64,000 bases of DNA from Dimorphilus gyrociliatus (Eukaryota; Annelida; Polychaeta; Dinophilidae), in the NCBI GenBank assembly GCA_904063045.1, contig CAJFCJ010000017.1, forward strand, positions 62,001 to 126,000. Reading direction: 5' to 3'. Numbering within the stretch: position 1 is the first letter of the stretch; the number at the start of each line of letters is the position of its first letter. The notes beneath the pieces were generated by a model, which saw only the letters and a program-made list of their open reading frames with translations, was not told where the DNA came from and did no database searches. A program made the position numbers and the translations under genes. Below, piece by piece: positions 39,579 to 52,012 of this stretch.

Positions 39579-41782
39579 GTAACAGGGGATTGCTGTCATA
39601 GATCAGGAGGACAAATTTTCTATCTAAGAAACAAAATATGACGAATGTTTATTGGAGCGGAAGAAGAAGAGATAGGAAGAGAGAAAGATCATTTTGAAGA
39701 TACGTCTAAAAATTGAAGTGACCATTGCCAAACAAGGCATATAATTTGATTGCCTGTACGCATTCAGAATATTTAATGAATGTATATATACATTATATAT
39801 ATAATAATAGTTAATAATAATAATTTCAATGGAATATTTTTTGTATTGTTTAGTAAATCAACGAATAAAAGAATTAGCTTATGTGGAAAACAAGAAGATA
39901 AAGAAAGAATAACCTCTCTAACATGCCAATATAAAATATAAAGAAAAAAGTTACGAAAGTATACTTAAAGTAAACTACCTGGAGGTTGAGAAAAATGGTA
40001 GAGGTTATTAAGTTCCTTAACAAAAGGTGAAGATTGTCTTTGGTTTGCCGTGTAATCATCGTTGAAGAGACTCAATTGTCTATCCATCTATATATATATA
40101 TATATACAGTATATACTGTATATATTTAGAAATGTAGCCAATTTGAAATCCAATTATATATGCAAATAAAAACTTTCAATCATTATTGCTAATACTTTCT
40201 ATTCACGCAGAAGAGAATATTTATAAAAACTGGTAAACGACAAAAGAAGCATTTAATTACAAAACAGTTCTCTTCTTTCTTGTTTATAAAGCCTTTAAAA
40301 TTGAAAGAAACTTACTTATACAAAGAAAGAAAAAAACGAGTTATGGATGAACAGAATCTCTATTTCAACAGTAGAATTAACTAATAGCATGTTTCGCCAC
40401 CATTTTATAATTTAACAGCCTCCTGTAATAGTATATTGTAAAGGAGTATACTCATAACCTTGTAATATAGAAGATGGATTTGGGTTTATCTGAACTTTCG
40501 AAGGATTAAGTATACTATTAAATCATTGAAAATAACTATTTTTCGAAATTACACGTTCTTTAATCAATGTCTTGTCTACTATACATGCTTTATTGTGCAT
40601 GACTAGTATCAACGAGTCGACACTGTAAATTACTTCTCATAATCTTAAATGATGATGTCTATTGTTGATTTGCACCTTCTCTCTCCCTCTCTCATATATA
40701 CATATATAGATACACTTACATGCACATATACACACACACCCACGTATTCTCATTTTGATTTTTAAGTGGCTTCCTTATCCGTGAAATGAGCAAAATCATG
40801 GCTACATTTCTATCTATAAGAGCGTGCTTGAGTAGTCAAATAGCATAGAGTGTAAATCGGTGACTGACTGAAAGAAGATTGAAAGATAAAAAAGAGAAGA
40901 TAGAATAGAAATCAAGCAACAAGAACAGAAGAAAGAGAGTTATACTGTGTATATTTTACGAACCTAATAGCTGTTATAATTCCTGAAGTTAGCCAAATTG
41001 TTTGTAAAACAAACAAAAAATACAAATAGGCAGCTATGTTTAGCAGATAATGTTCAGTGAATCTATTTGCATCAGTAACAAATGGGTGCATGTCACGTTA
41101 AAGGAAATAATTTTGTAAGAATCAGCATTTTGAATTTTACATAGAATTAATAAGTTTATAATAAAAATCGTATATTAAATAACAAATAGAAAATGTAGCA
41201 AATACTAGAAATTTATAAGTTGTTTATTTAACATACCTTACTGTACGTTGTACTTTATCTTCGCTATTTCTGCGTAAAATGGCAATAGCTTCTATTATTA
41301 GAAACTTTAATCGTTGAAATTGCCATAAGATAAATATTGTCCAGTCATATATAATGTATTACTTATGGTAAATGCGTTGAATATTCCATTAATAGATTGT
41401 ATAATTTCCTCTGACAAAAAGACAATTTCTTCTTCTCTAATTCTCTTTATATTCCAAGCAGTCGTTGGTGAAGAATTTTTCAAGATTAATAAGTCTAGAG
41501 CAGTTGGCAGTCTTTGCAATGACGACCCAAAAACTGAGGAAAAATAAGAGCGACAAGAAGAACAAGAACAAGAACGAGAACAAGAAGAAGAAGAAGAAGA
41601 AGAAGAAGAAGACATACAAGTGATAAAATACAAAATGGAATTTAGAGTTAGTTATAGCAGTAATAGCAGTAATAGTAATAGTAGTAATAATAATCATAAG
41701 AAAGCTGAGATGGCAAAAAAAGAGTTAAACCTAGACCAGGAATGATAGATGAAGTGTGTGTTGGAAAGAGAAACGGATTCAT
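39204..41782 (-). CDS. Unrecognised single-pass membrane protein (188 aa)
   Basis: Seven short exons (41782-41731, 41533-41363, 41291-41237, 41062-40964, 40079-39979, 39424-39366, 39233-39204) join in frame through mixed intron phases to 188 residues. The start chosen is MNPFLFPTHTSSIIPGL. The protein has a polar N-terminal half with an acidic patch (IREEEIVFLSEE), one strong membrane segment (LLNIAAYLYFLFVLQTIWL), then a polar tail with NPSLFTLPIFSDL and a stop after VAVNE. The agreement of seven consecutive phases with good acceptors (for example TTATTTTTCCTCAG) argues for a real gene. The frame is also open upstream of the start to about 41826. No family is recognised. The start lies only about 150 bases after the stop of the upstream GPCR on the same strand. 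Confidence 0.58.
41582..41612. repeat. (AAG)n microsatellite in an intron
   Basis: Tandem AAG units lie in the first intron of the 188-residue membrane protein gene, so on its sense strand they form a CTT tract just upstream of the acceptor. Confidence 0.9.
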
Positions 41783-41932
41783 TGGTGGCCAGCAGGCGAG
41801 AAAAGATAATGCAATTAAATTGACTGCATTATATATTGAAGCATGATATTGCTAGTAATTTGAACTACCAGAAGTGCAGTTGTAGAGTTATAGATGACAA
41901 ATAAATGTAAATTTCATGAAACTTGAAAATTC

Positions 41933-44900
41933 TTAGAGAGAGTTTATTCTTGCAAAGGACGTTCTCTTCGTCTTGGTACAAGATACTTCTGTCACTTTCA
42001 TTTCTGTCCAATTGGCATCCGTCTGGCTTGCCTTACACATAAAGCTCATTTTAAAAGCTTTTCGAAATTTGTTGGATAAGGCGTTATATAAAATTGGGTT
42101 TATTGAGCTGTTTAAATAGAATAATGCTCTAGCTGCATTGAGCATGTTTAGCTGAATTTCTGGACTTATAAAGTCAATTATTTCTCTGGAGGAGAATGTA
42201 TAAAAAAGGAGTATAACCCTCATAGGCAAATGACAAATAAAGAAGAGAACCACAACGGCCATCATCATATGTATAATTTGGCGTTTTTGCACAGTATGAG
42301 ATTCAACGGTTCTTGTACAGGATAGCATAGTATTATCTCTTTTGTTCATCTTCCAACCAATTTTCGTATAGAGAATTACAAGTAGAACTAATGCCACAAC
42401 ATAAAAGAAAGAGTATGTTACAATAACAAAAGCTTTTCTTAAATAGGTATTGAATGGTCCATGGCATACTTCTACAACAGACTTGTAAGACGAATGATTC
42501 GCTGAATAAGTCGTTGCTATGAATAAGTAAGGAACTGCTGTAAAAATTGAGACAATCCATGATATAATAAGAAGTTGAATGTATTTTTTTAGCGTTAGTT
42601 TATAGAGAGTCCTCAGGGGATAACATGTTGCGTAAAATCGCTCAAAGCTAATAGCTATTAACGTTAGTACAGATGCATTTGCTGTACAATTTTCCATGAA
42701 ATATACCAATTTACCTGTCGAACAAAGTCAAGTGAACAGATTTAAATTTTTTAAGACGTGTCCCATGAATAATCATTTATAAAATAGACAATCATTATGA
42801 TTTATGACATTTTTATACGAACAGAAGAGTTATAAACTCTTTAAATTTTCACAATTTATCTCTATTTCTATCTGCTTTTATCTCTTTAGAGATTTAAGAT
42901 TACTCTTAGTTAATACTTTGGTTAATATATTAGAAAAAAGAAGCATCTCCCATTGCGATGGGAGATAAACGTTGCAGAATTGAACTTAATGTTTCCAAGT
43001 AAAATATTTAATACTATTAACAGCAAAAAAGAATCAAAGATAATGTAACTATTGAGAATAATATACGTACTCTTTCTAATCAACTAATGACGCAATATAT
43101 TACTTTATACACATTTACAGTGATCTTATCGATAATTAAAACTGTTATAATAGTTCTTCTTTCCTTTCTAATCTACAAAAATTCCCCAATCTCTTTATTG
43201 ATCTGTCTTTAAGAGCTGTTCACTTTCATATATAGACTAGAACATATAAAAATAAATTCCATTCCTAATAGTTCTTAACTTAATATCTACGAGATATTTT
43301 TTATACGCAGAGGGGAATGAGCAGTAGGGATAGAATGCAGAAAAAGAAATGACAAGTAGAAAGCAAGATAATAATGGCACTTAAAGGAGAATTACTTGTG
43401 CTATTAATTATATAGTTTAAGGGGAAACAATTATAATCTATTCTAATCATATTTTAATACACCTTCTCTTAGAGAGAGAGAGAGAGAGAGAGAGAGTAGC
43501 AGGAAAAGATTTATTCTTCAATGTCAGTGTAGTTATAAGCGACAAACGAATATTATCTATTATACATATGCACTCAAAAGATAAAGGAACAGTCTGAATA
43601 ATAAAAACAAAGGAAAAACAGGATTAAAGAAAAGTAGAAAGAATGAACATTCTATTTTTAACAAAAAATTTGTTTGGAAAGAATCACAACAGAAATTGGA
43701 GAATGACAAATTCTAAGTGAAACCCTCTCTGCTTTTCCCTCTGGCTTTTCTCAATCAGAAAAGGAGAACTTAGGGCAATAAAAAATATGATTATTTACTA
43801 TTAAAAGAGCATGAAAAACATAATTCCTTTAAAACATTAAACCAAAAGAAAAGACTAAGAATACTTTTCTCTATTTAGACAGTCTTAACATTTCAAATCT
43901 ATCAACCTATTCATTCTATTTATCTATCTATTTTCTATTACTTTGTACAGTATACTATTTGTATTTTCTAATTTATTATATTGTCATCGTCGTCCTATTT
44001 CCCATTTTTTTAATTAAAAGACCTTTAATAACATTACTCTTCTGATACTGAATATATACTTGAAGATAATGTGTTGGATGTAACCTAAGGGAACTATAAA
44101 GAAGAGAGGAGTCTTGCTGTAAAAAATTTCATTGCTGAATAGTAGTAAAGTCTAAAAGCGAAAGAAATTTCAAAAGTGAACATTATACAAAAAAACTTGA
44201 ATAATTGGCAAATGATTTGTTCAAGCTTTCTATTATAAGAGAAAATAAAGTCTGCAATAATTAAAGAATGTTTAATATTCCATGATTATAAATTATAATA
44301 TAGTCTATCTAGTATTCAACACATTTATCTCTTCTTCTAAGCCCCAGTTGATACATATTTGGTCAGCTATTAGTAGTTTACAAACAGCCTATTTACCCCT
44401 ATAGATAAAAGTATTAGCATTCGTATTGGAATACTTGGAATATCTGTTTTCAACTGACAAACCAATTAAAGAAAAAACGACATAAGAAAATGAGTGATGC
44501 TATCTTTCGTTGCTCATTTAGGATAAATATAAATATTATAATTTATGACCTTTTGCTACATAGATTAACAGTTCATTTTTAATAAATTATTAACTGAAAT
44601 GTGCTCTGAACTACATAAAACAAGAGTTTAATTAACTGTGTTTTATAAATATTAACTAAGATAATTGTAATAATTCATTAAGAAATAATATTAATTAGTA
44701 ATTGGCTGTCAGAGCCACGATAACCAGTGTTATCTAAATTTGCCTTATTGTAATTCTTTTACCATTTTCTCCTCTCTATCCTTCTCTCAACGTCTATTTA
44801 ACTGTACAAAGCTATAAAAAGTTACTACTGAAGAATAAATATTTTAGTATTGGCTAAAGAGAGAGCAAGATGTCCCTGGTTTCATTCCGTAAAAACCTAC

Positions 44901-45814
44901 ATTTTGAATCTTTGATAAAGGCTACTTTATTAAAAAGAAATATAAACAATATAAAAGTGATAAAACTGGTAAAACTTGTAATATTTTGTTTGTTTCTACA
45001 TATTTATATATAGATGTAACCTTTATAACTTGATAATATGGATATTTTTTACTTGCCACTTGTTACTTAATCTTTATTTATCTACTTTTACATTTCCCTT
45101 TCAAACTAATCTCCAAAATCAATTGTTTTATGTTATTTCTATAATTGATCTAATTTGTATAACACTTACTAAAAAAGTATTGATTTGTTTGTCTCATGCT
45201 TTCTTTCAGGGGTAAGATGAGATGTAAGAGGGAAATAGAGATGATGGAGAAAGAAACTGTATCACGAGTAATCGTAATACCACCAGTTAATTTGACAGTC
45301 ATTTTTTTCTCGTTTCCCTTTCTACGAATCACTTTCTTTTATATTGGCAACAGAATGCGATGGACGGAGATAAAATAGAGATAAAAACCTCGAAATATCT
45401 CAATGAACTAAGGAGGGGTAAAAGGATAAGAGAAGAAATAAAGAATAATGAAAAAAGGAATAGAGCTTACCTTTCCTTTAATATTATCATTTTATACTAT
45501 TGCTATTGCTATTATTACATTTTACTTCTCAGTTATTAATACTTACATATAATTTTGCCAAAATACCAGACTTCTTTAGCAAAGATATCAACCATTGCCG
45601 AAGGCATGCAAACTAGAAGAACTAGAATATCAGCGACGCTTAAATTTACCAACATGATACTTGTATTTGATCTCATATATTTATTTCTGGCCACAATATA
45701 AATCACACATGCATTTCCGAATATGCCAAATAAAAATATTATAGAATATGTAACGGTTGTCCATATATAGAAATAAATTGAAATTTCAAAGGTTGGTAAG
45801 CTTGAATTGTTCAT
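41933..45814 (-). CDS. Class A GPCR, TRH/ETH receptor-like
   Basis: Two exons (45814-45547 and 42714-41933) join in phase 1 to 349 residues, with a 2.8-kb intron after TM2. The N-terminus has an N-glycosylation site (NNSS). Class A marks are visible: GN in TM1, LSVAD in TM2, WYFGKIICK before TM3, ERF in place of DRY, W-P in TM4, ECL2 cysteine (VEVCHGPF), FFICHLP in TM6 (His where most have Trp) and NPILY in TM7. NASVLTLIAISFERFYA resembles ecdysis-triggering hormone and TRH receptors, as does YLNSSINPILYNALSNKFRK. A peptide ligand and G-protein coupling are inferred from the family. TM5 lacks the usual proline. The poly(A) signal overlaps the last codons (41943-41948). Confidence 0.92.
41943..41948 (-). 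promoter_or_regulatory. Poly(A) signal inside the GPCR coding end
   Basis: AATAAA is read across the codons Arg-Ile-Asn, eight bases before the stop codon. There is no other AATAAA in the 150 bases before the next gene, so the 3' UTR is probably extremely short. Confidence 0.45.
42715..45546. other. Intron of the GPCR gene
   Basis: A 2.8-kb AT-rich intron with a GA run (43470-43496) and a perfect 9-bp hairpin with a four-base loop at 42945-42966. No exon of another gene is supported. Confidence 0.6.
42945..42966. other. Perfect 9-bp hairpin, four-base loop
   Basis: Arms ATCTCCCAT and ATGGGAGAT flank the loop TGCG, in the GPCR intron. It is more GC-rich than its surroundings, so it is unlikely to be a by-product of AT repeats. 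Confidence 0.6.
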
Positions 45815-46181
45815 AGCTTTCGAAAGAATTTTACAGACTTTTATTTAAATCGAAACTGATAAGCTTCCTCTTCTAGTGGAAGGTTAAAGAATGACGCTTT
45901 ACTAGTTGCGTATATATCTCTTTAGCGATTTAGCAGACAAAAGCGAACTAAGCGACCAACCAATGGCTTTGACTTGGTGTATTGGCGTCCAAATTCACAG
46001 GCAGGAAAAGACTGATTGCTTAGAGGTTTTTAAGTAAGGTGACCTAAGCAAAAATCGAGCCGCTTATAAATTTCGTCAATAGGATTTGAAAGTCCAACTT
46101 CAAGAGAAGATTAAGGAAAACGTGAATACTATTTGCAATCTTATTTATATACTAATTTATTTATATTCTTTAGCAGAAAGA

Positions 46182-46214
<33 letters not shown>

Positions 46215-48931
46215 ACAGACAGACAGACATACAGACATACAGACAGACAGACACATAGATAAAAGAAAAACTGGAAAAAGGCAGATCCGAAAAATTAATC
46301 TATAAAGGTAATCCCCCAGATTAGTGAAAGTGGAGGAGAGGGGGAAATACTTGAAATAACAAAGAGGACATTTTCAATTGTACATCTCGTTACTGCTATC
46401 AATTATTTTAAGGTTTAGGTTCGTTAAGATTCTTTTTTCAAGTAGAGTAGAAGAGCTACAGATTTCTTTTTGAGTATATTGGCGACTTAGCCCTATTACT
46501 CTCATTTTCTTTTGCATATACAGTACAGTATAAAAAAGCCTTTATTCATTAACTAATTTGATAATATTCCAAGTCCAATGGTAATTAGAATATATAATTA
46601 ATAGAAAAAGCCAACATTGAACAAGTTGTATATTTCCCAGGTGAAAAGTATTAATTTGGTTTTCATATGACAATTGAAGGAGATGATATTCTAGAGATAA
46701 GTTTCGTATTTTTGCCTAAAAGACCCTCCAATATATTGTCTATTATAGAATGAACTAAATGAAAATAAATCTATATACAGTATTTCTATTTTAAATGCCA
46801 TTTACAACGGCTTTTACCCTTCATATAGAAAGTGAGAGATTCTCCCAAAGGCAGACTTTATCTAATTTCCTTAACCGCATGATTCCGGCATAGAAATAAT
46901 AAAAAGGAACGAGTAACTGAAAGAATTTTTGCTACTTTTTCCAACTTAAAACATAGGGAAAACATACTTTTCAGCAGTTTGTATTTGTTATGTAAATAGG
47001 ATTTTTCGACTATATTTCCCTTTCCAGATTTACTTTGCTAACGATTTTCTTCAACTCTAATTATCTAAGCGAGAGAAACCTTTTCATTAAGACAAAAAAA
47101 TACCAGATTTCTAGATTAAAAGAACGTAAACGATAAAACTATAATACTCCTTTAATCCAACAAACTTTCCAAGACTATTAAAGTTTTCTTCTTACAATAA
47201 TGTAAATTCGTTTAGACTATATAAAGGTTAAAACGTGAAGAAAATGTTCCATCTTTATTATTTATAGAGAATATTCTATCAATTGAATGGTAACTTAATT
47301 CTTCTTTGTTCTTTACCTTTTTTTTACTTCTCTATATATCAGTTTGTCTTCTTTATCTTACTTTTACCAAAAAATTCCTATTTTTTGCTTTTCCAACTTT
47401 TCATTATCCTCTTCCTTGCCTTCTCTCCTCTCCTTTTCTATTCTTTGCACATATCGTAAAAGGTAAAACATATGCGACGGGTTATTTTGACAAGAATTTT
47501 GCATAGTGAGAAGCAAGGCACGCGTTTAAAAACTAAGTACTGCAGAGTTTTTCTCGGAAATAAAAGCGTTACTTAAAACCAGTTGGAGATTATTATAATA
47601 ATTGTTAAGACTTCCAGTCACATAACATTAACGAAAAATAGTTGTTAATTCTGTCTTATTCTAGTTTGATTTTGGGTTCTTTTAAAGTCTGTTGGTGTTG
47701 CAAGCAAAGAGCCTAAATAGTAGTTTTCTATCTTAGGAAAATGAAAAGATAGAGAGAGAGAGAGAGAGAGAAAGAGAAAAGTGTATCTTTACAAATAGAT
47801 AAAGCCTTTCGATAATTAGTTTATGATTTAGAATTCTTAGGTGTTTTTTCTTTCTTTTCTATATAGAACCTTACAAAAAAAGGTTGTTTCTTTACTATAC
47901 AAAACAACCAATGTAATATGAAAAGATTAAAAATCGTTATACTCTGCCTATTTAATATTTATTATAATAAAAATTTACAATAATAAGTAACGCAGCGCTA
48001 AGCAGTCTGGAAAATAAAATATTCAACGCCACATCTACTGTATATAGAGGATATTTCTAATCTTTTCCTTCTTAACAGAATGTAATGATAAGGTTTTGTC
48101 TTTTCTTTGTAATATCTTATAACGCGGTGATTTATTATTGTTGAAATTAATGAATCATTTGGCGAAGGTTTCAGCAAATCTATCAAAAATTATATATAGA
48201 ATTCTATATATATATACACTGTATAATATAAACATAAGTTTTCTGCTCATTAGCGACAAAAATTCAACGCTCGTCTCGATCGTTTCTAGTGTAAAATCAT
48301 CTCTCTTCGATATTTTCCTTTATGTTTAACAATCTGTAAATAATTAGGCATTCTATATGTGAAAATGATTAAAAAATTATGAACGCTATAGTAAGAAAAT
48401 TCACTCTGGCGTGAATTTGTATATGTTATAGTTCTTAACTATTTCGCAACTTTTACCATTACGGTCTTTAATGTTAAACGAAAGCCTTTTGCAAGATGTA
48501 TGTGCATGCAAGTTTGTTTGTTTTGTTTGAATGTACGTTTCATTCATTCTTTCTTTCTTGCTTTCTTTCTTCCTTTTCCTTCCGCCTGCTAAGAACTACG
48601 AACGAGATCAGTAGAAATCATCTAAAGATGAAGATGAAGAGTAATTTTTATTATAAATATAGATATTAATAATAGAATATCGATGATATAAACCTATATA
48701 TATATCTATATATATATATATATATATATATATAGATAAAGAAGAGTATAACTTAAAATATACACGAATTATGCTTCATTTATACTTTTGCGTACAAATT
48801 TCACAACGTATTACTTTCATGTGAATGTAGAATTGATGATGTATGCATTTTTTAGGCGTATCGATAGTTCTTTTTTTTCTTATACAAAAATAAAAAGTAG
48901 AAAGATAGAGAGAGCGAGAGAAAGAGAGAAT
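45815..48931. other. Intergenic region between GPCR and SLC16 genes
   Basis: AT-rich, with GA plus CAGA repeats (46181-46253), a GA run (47753-47776) and AT runs (48696-48734). The open frames at 47306-47506 and 47998-48329 show no coding signature. Confidence 0.6.
46181..46253. repeat. (GA)n followed by (CAGA)n microsatellite
   Basis: A GA run, a short G run, then tandem CAGA/CATA units. Confidence 0.9.
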
Positions 48932-50225
48932 TCAACATGACATATAAGGTTCTGTTTTCGACGGAGGTATTCCTATGTCATATTCCGATGTTACTTTTAT
49001 CTTCTTCTTGGATAGTTCAGATAATTTTCGAAGAGGAATGCAAAATATTCCAGCCGAAACAAGAGTTGCACCAGCCAAAATAAATGATGCCGTATAGTTT
49101 CCATTTGAATCGAAGAGTGATCCTGAAACATATTTGATTCGATATAAAATTAAACTCTCTCATAAAGCAATTAACTTAATTATAAGCGTACCAGCAATTG
49201 GAGCACCGAAGAAGGAACTTATCCCCTGGAACATTGTTACGAAACCAAAGGCACTTGTTAGCTTATCAAGACCGAGCAATTCTACCATAATCACAGATCT
49301 CGAAGATACGAAAACAGCTGATAGTAATGGGGAAATATGAAATTAATGAAAGAATTATTTGTTACATTTCTGGTGGAAGGTTAAACTTAATCAATTGATA
49401 ACAAAGATTATATTTATAATCTTATCATAAATTAGAAGTGATTATTATCTGATAAAATGACTTGTGAAAATATATATCTATAATCAGTAATATACCAACC
49501 TATACCCATGCCAAATAATGCAGAACATATGCTAAGAGACCAAAACGAATGACTTATCGGTATCAACATTGTAGCAACTCCACCGATAATTAATGCTATT
49601 ACGTTAATTGTTAAACAATCGACCCAAATCTGATCAGAAAGCCAACCGCTAGTTATTCTACTAACCACATTTGAGATACCAATGACTGATATAAGTAAAG
49701 AAGCATCCGATTTTGTTATTCCTTTCGTAATAGCATCATCAACACTGCACGTGAACGGAATGAAAAATCCTGAATATTATATTATAACCACAAGTTATTA
49801 CGAGTTTACATACAAGAATTAAATTATAGTAAGAAAATGTATTAAAAATATATACCTATCATACACAGGAAGCAGCATAACCCGTATAATTCAAACGCTG
49901 GATCCAATAGCAAAGAAAAGTCTATGTGCTAACAATAGACAAAAGGGAAAGATGAACTTTTTTCAAATTCAAAGATACACTTTCGCCTACTTACATTTCT
50001 AATAAAGAATTTAAAACGATTACTGCCTTCTTTCTCTGGAGTATCTTTTTCATTGTCTAATTCATCATTTAGCTTTTCCTTTTGTTCTCTGCTCACAAGC
50101 TTTTCAATACTGCCACTAAAGGATTTAAAACTCGGCTAAAGTAATTAAATATTAGCAATTTCACTCCTTTATTTCTCTGTTCTAACAATAGCATTGAAAG
50201 TCAATGCAAAGATTAAAAACAAAGA

Positions 50226-50262
<37 letters not shown>

Positions 50263-52012
50263 GAAATATCGATACGCACCTATAAAAGATATCTTTCCTT
50301 CTATATATTTTATGTAGGAGCATATTATTCCTTATTTCCTTTTAAAAGTTAATGGAATAGAAAACAGTATGTATAAACATAACAAAAATATTCAATCAGT
50401 ATTCAATTTTTACCTTAATCGACTGTATGTCATCCATACTTTTGTATGTATTTTCACTTTCTTTCATTTTTGGCTTCTTTAAACATTGTACACTATTGAA
50501 TATTCCTTTATCTTTCTGATTTCCATTAGATGGTTTTATAAACGTTTCTATTTCAGAATTCTTTTCGTCATTTTCGTAAGTTTCAACTTGAATCTAGGAG
50601 AAAGAATACACGTTCAATTACTCAACAGTAAGTAAAACTATTTCGCAGACTCTAGATGGATTAGTTGATAGGAAATTCTATACTTGACTCTTCAAGCTAT
50701 AAAGCCGTTGGTGAAAAAATATTATAAATTACCTTTAATGGTCTAAGCATTCCGCCAAAGATGACACCATTTAATAGTATACCAGACATTATTAACGATG
50801 TACCTTTCCAACCGTATAACTCTATTAAGAATTCTGATAGTGGTGAAAAAATGAATCCTCCAATTCCCGATCCACACATAGCTATACCTAAATATTATTA
50901 TTACCATTATTATTGCTATTTGTATAAGGTTAAGTTGAAATATGTAACTTTAGTCATCTCACCTGTAGCTAGTGCACGACGTTTATTAAAGTACAGCCCA
51001 ACCATGACAAGGGCCGATAGTTGCATTAGACCTAGGCCGAATCCTTCAATTGGGAAAAGATCAAGGTTAAACGTATATAAAGAAAAAAAAGTAGAAAAAC
51101 TGGAAGAAGAGCAACTGCAAAATGAGAAGAATTTAATTGTTATATTGACGATAGTATTTACCTTCGAGAGCTCCGAAGGAGAATATTAAAAAGTTTATAT
51201 CAGGACTAAATATCGCTAAGATTAGTGCTAAAGATGCAACCAGACTTCCAATAATAGCTCCCACTCTGCATCCAAATTTGTTAACTATTATACTAAATAC
51301 TGGTCCTGAAACGTAATTATAGTTCAATTTTCAATAGATTTCACCTTAAAGAATACTATTGGATCAATAGTAATAAAGAATACAAAAAAATTCATAGAGT
51401 ATATATAGAGTACCCATGGAAAGAGAAATTCCATAAATGAGACTTCCAACCAGTGAAGTTTTTCCCTTTGAAGCCTAAATAAGGCAAAGAAGTTGTATAT
51501 ATAAATATTCCATTTCGTATTATATTGAAAAATATGATAACAAATATAGACAAACTTCAAAATATTCCAAGAATTTAACATAAAAAACTCCAAATGAAAA
51601 CATAAAGCCATCAACTAGGAAATTAAGCATGAAACTACAAAATAATATCATCCAGCCATATCTATATATATATATATATATATGTATTTAGTAATAATGT
51701 CCACTTAATAATATTCAAATTAGTAGCAATATAAATATATTGTAATAGTTTTTATCATTATTTATTAACGAATAGTAAATATTTGAATAAATTAACATAT
51801 ATTAATATATCTATATCTATATACATATATAATACATGTATATATATATATATATATATGTATGTATATACATAAACAAAGTAGTAGTAGTAGTACTAGT
51901 ATATATACATATATATATTTATAAATTGCAGGTAAATATTATGAGAAACTTACCCTCCATCTGGCGGCAGTAAAACTGTCCTTTCCATCTCTCCAGAGGT
52001 TGTAATACTCAT
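48932..52012 (-). CDS. Monocarboxylate-transporter-like MFS protein (SLC16 family)
   Basis: Twelve exons (52012-51954, 51661-51556, 51474-51414, 51305-51162, 51043-50963, 50887-50733, 50593-50414, 50135-49995, 49928-49856, 49769-49500, 49317-49192, 49122-48932) join to 528 residues. The family carries monocarboxylates or related solutes across membranes. The first signature DGGYGW (formed across intron 1) and the second, YFNKRRALATG, are both present. There are about twelve membrane segments, split by a hydrophilic central loop encoded by exons 7 and 8 (about 107 residues). In the TM8 motif SNVVSRITSGWLSD the Arg is kept but Asn replaces the Asp of MCT1-4, as in many orphan members, so the substrate cannot be named. 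Introns are 66-292 bases. Confidence 0.95.

Noticed and set aside
41307-41697. Long Ser-rich and hydrophobic minus-strand frames over the AAG repeat
   Set aside because: Parts of the frames are translations of the CTT/AAG repeat in an intron; only 41533-41363 is kept as an exon.
49134-49340. + strand frame of 68 codons
   Set aside because: It is the antisense shadow of SLC16 exons 11 and 12.
50761-51189. + strand frame of 142 codons
   Set aside because: It is antisense to SLC16 exons 4-6, which have family signatures and consistent splice phases.
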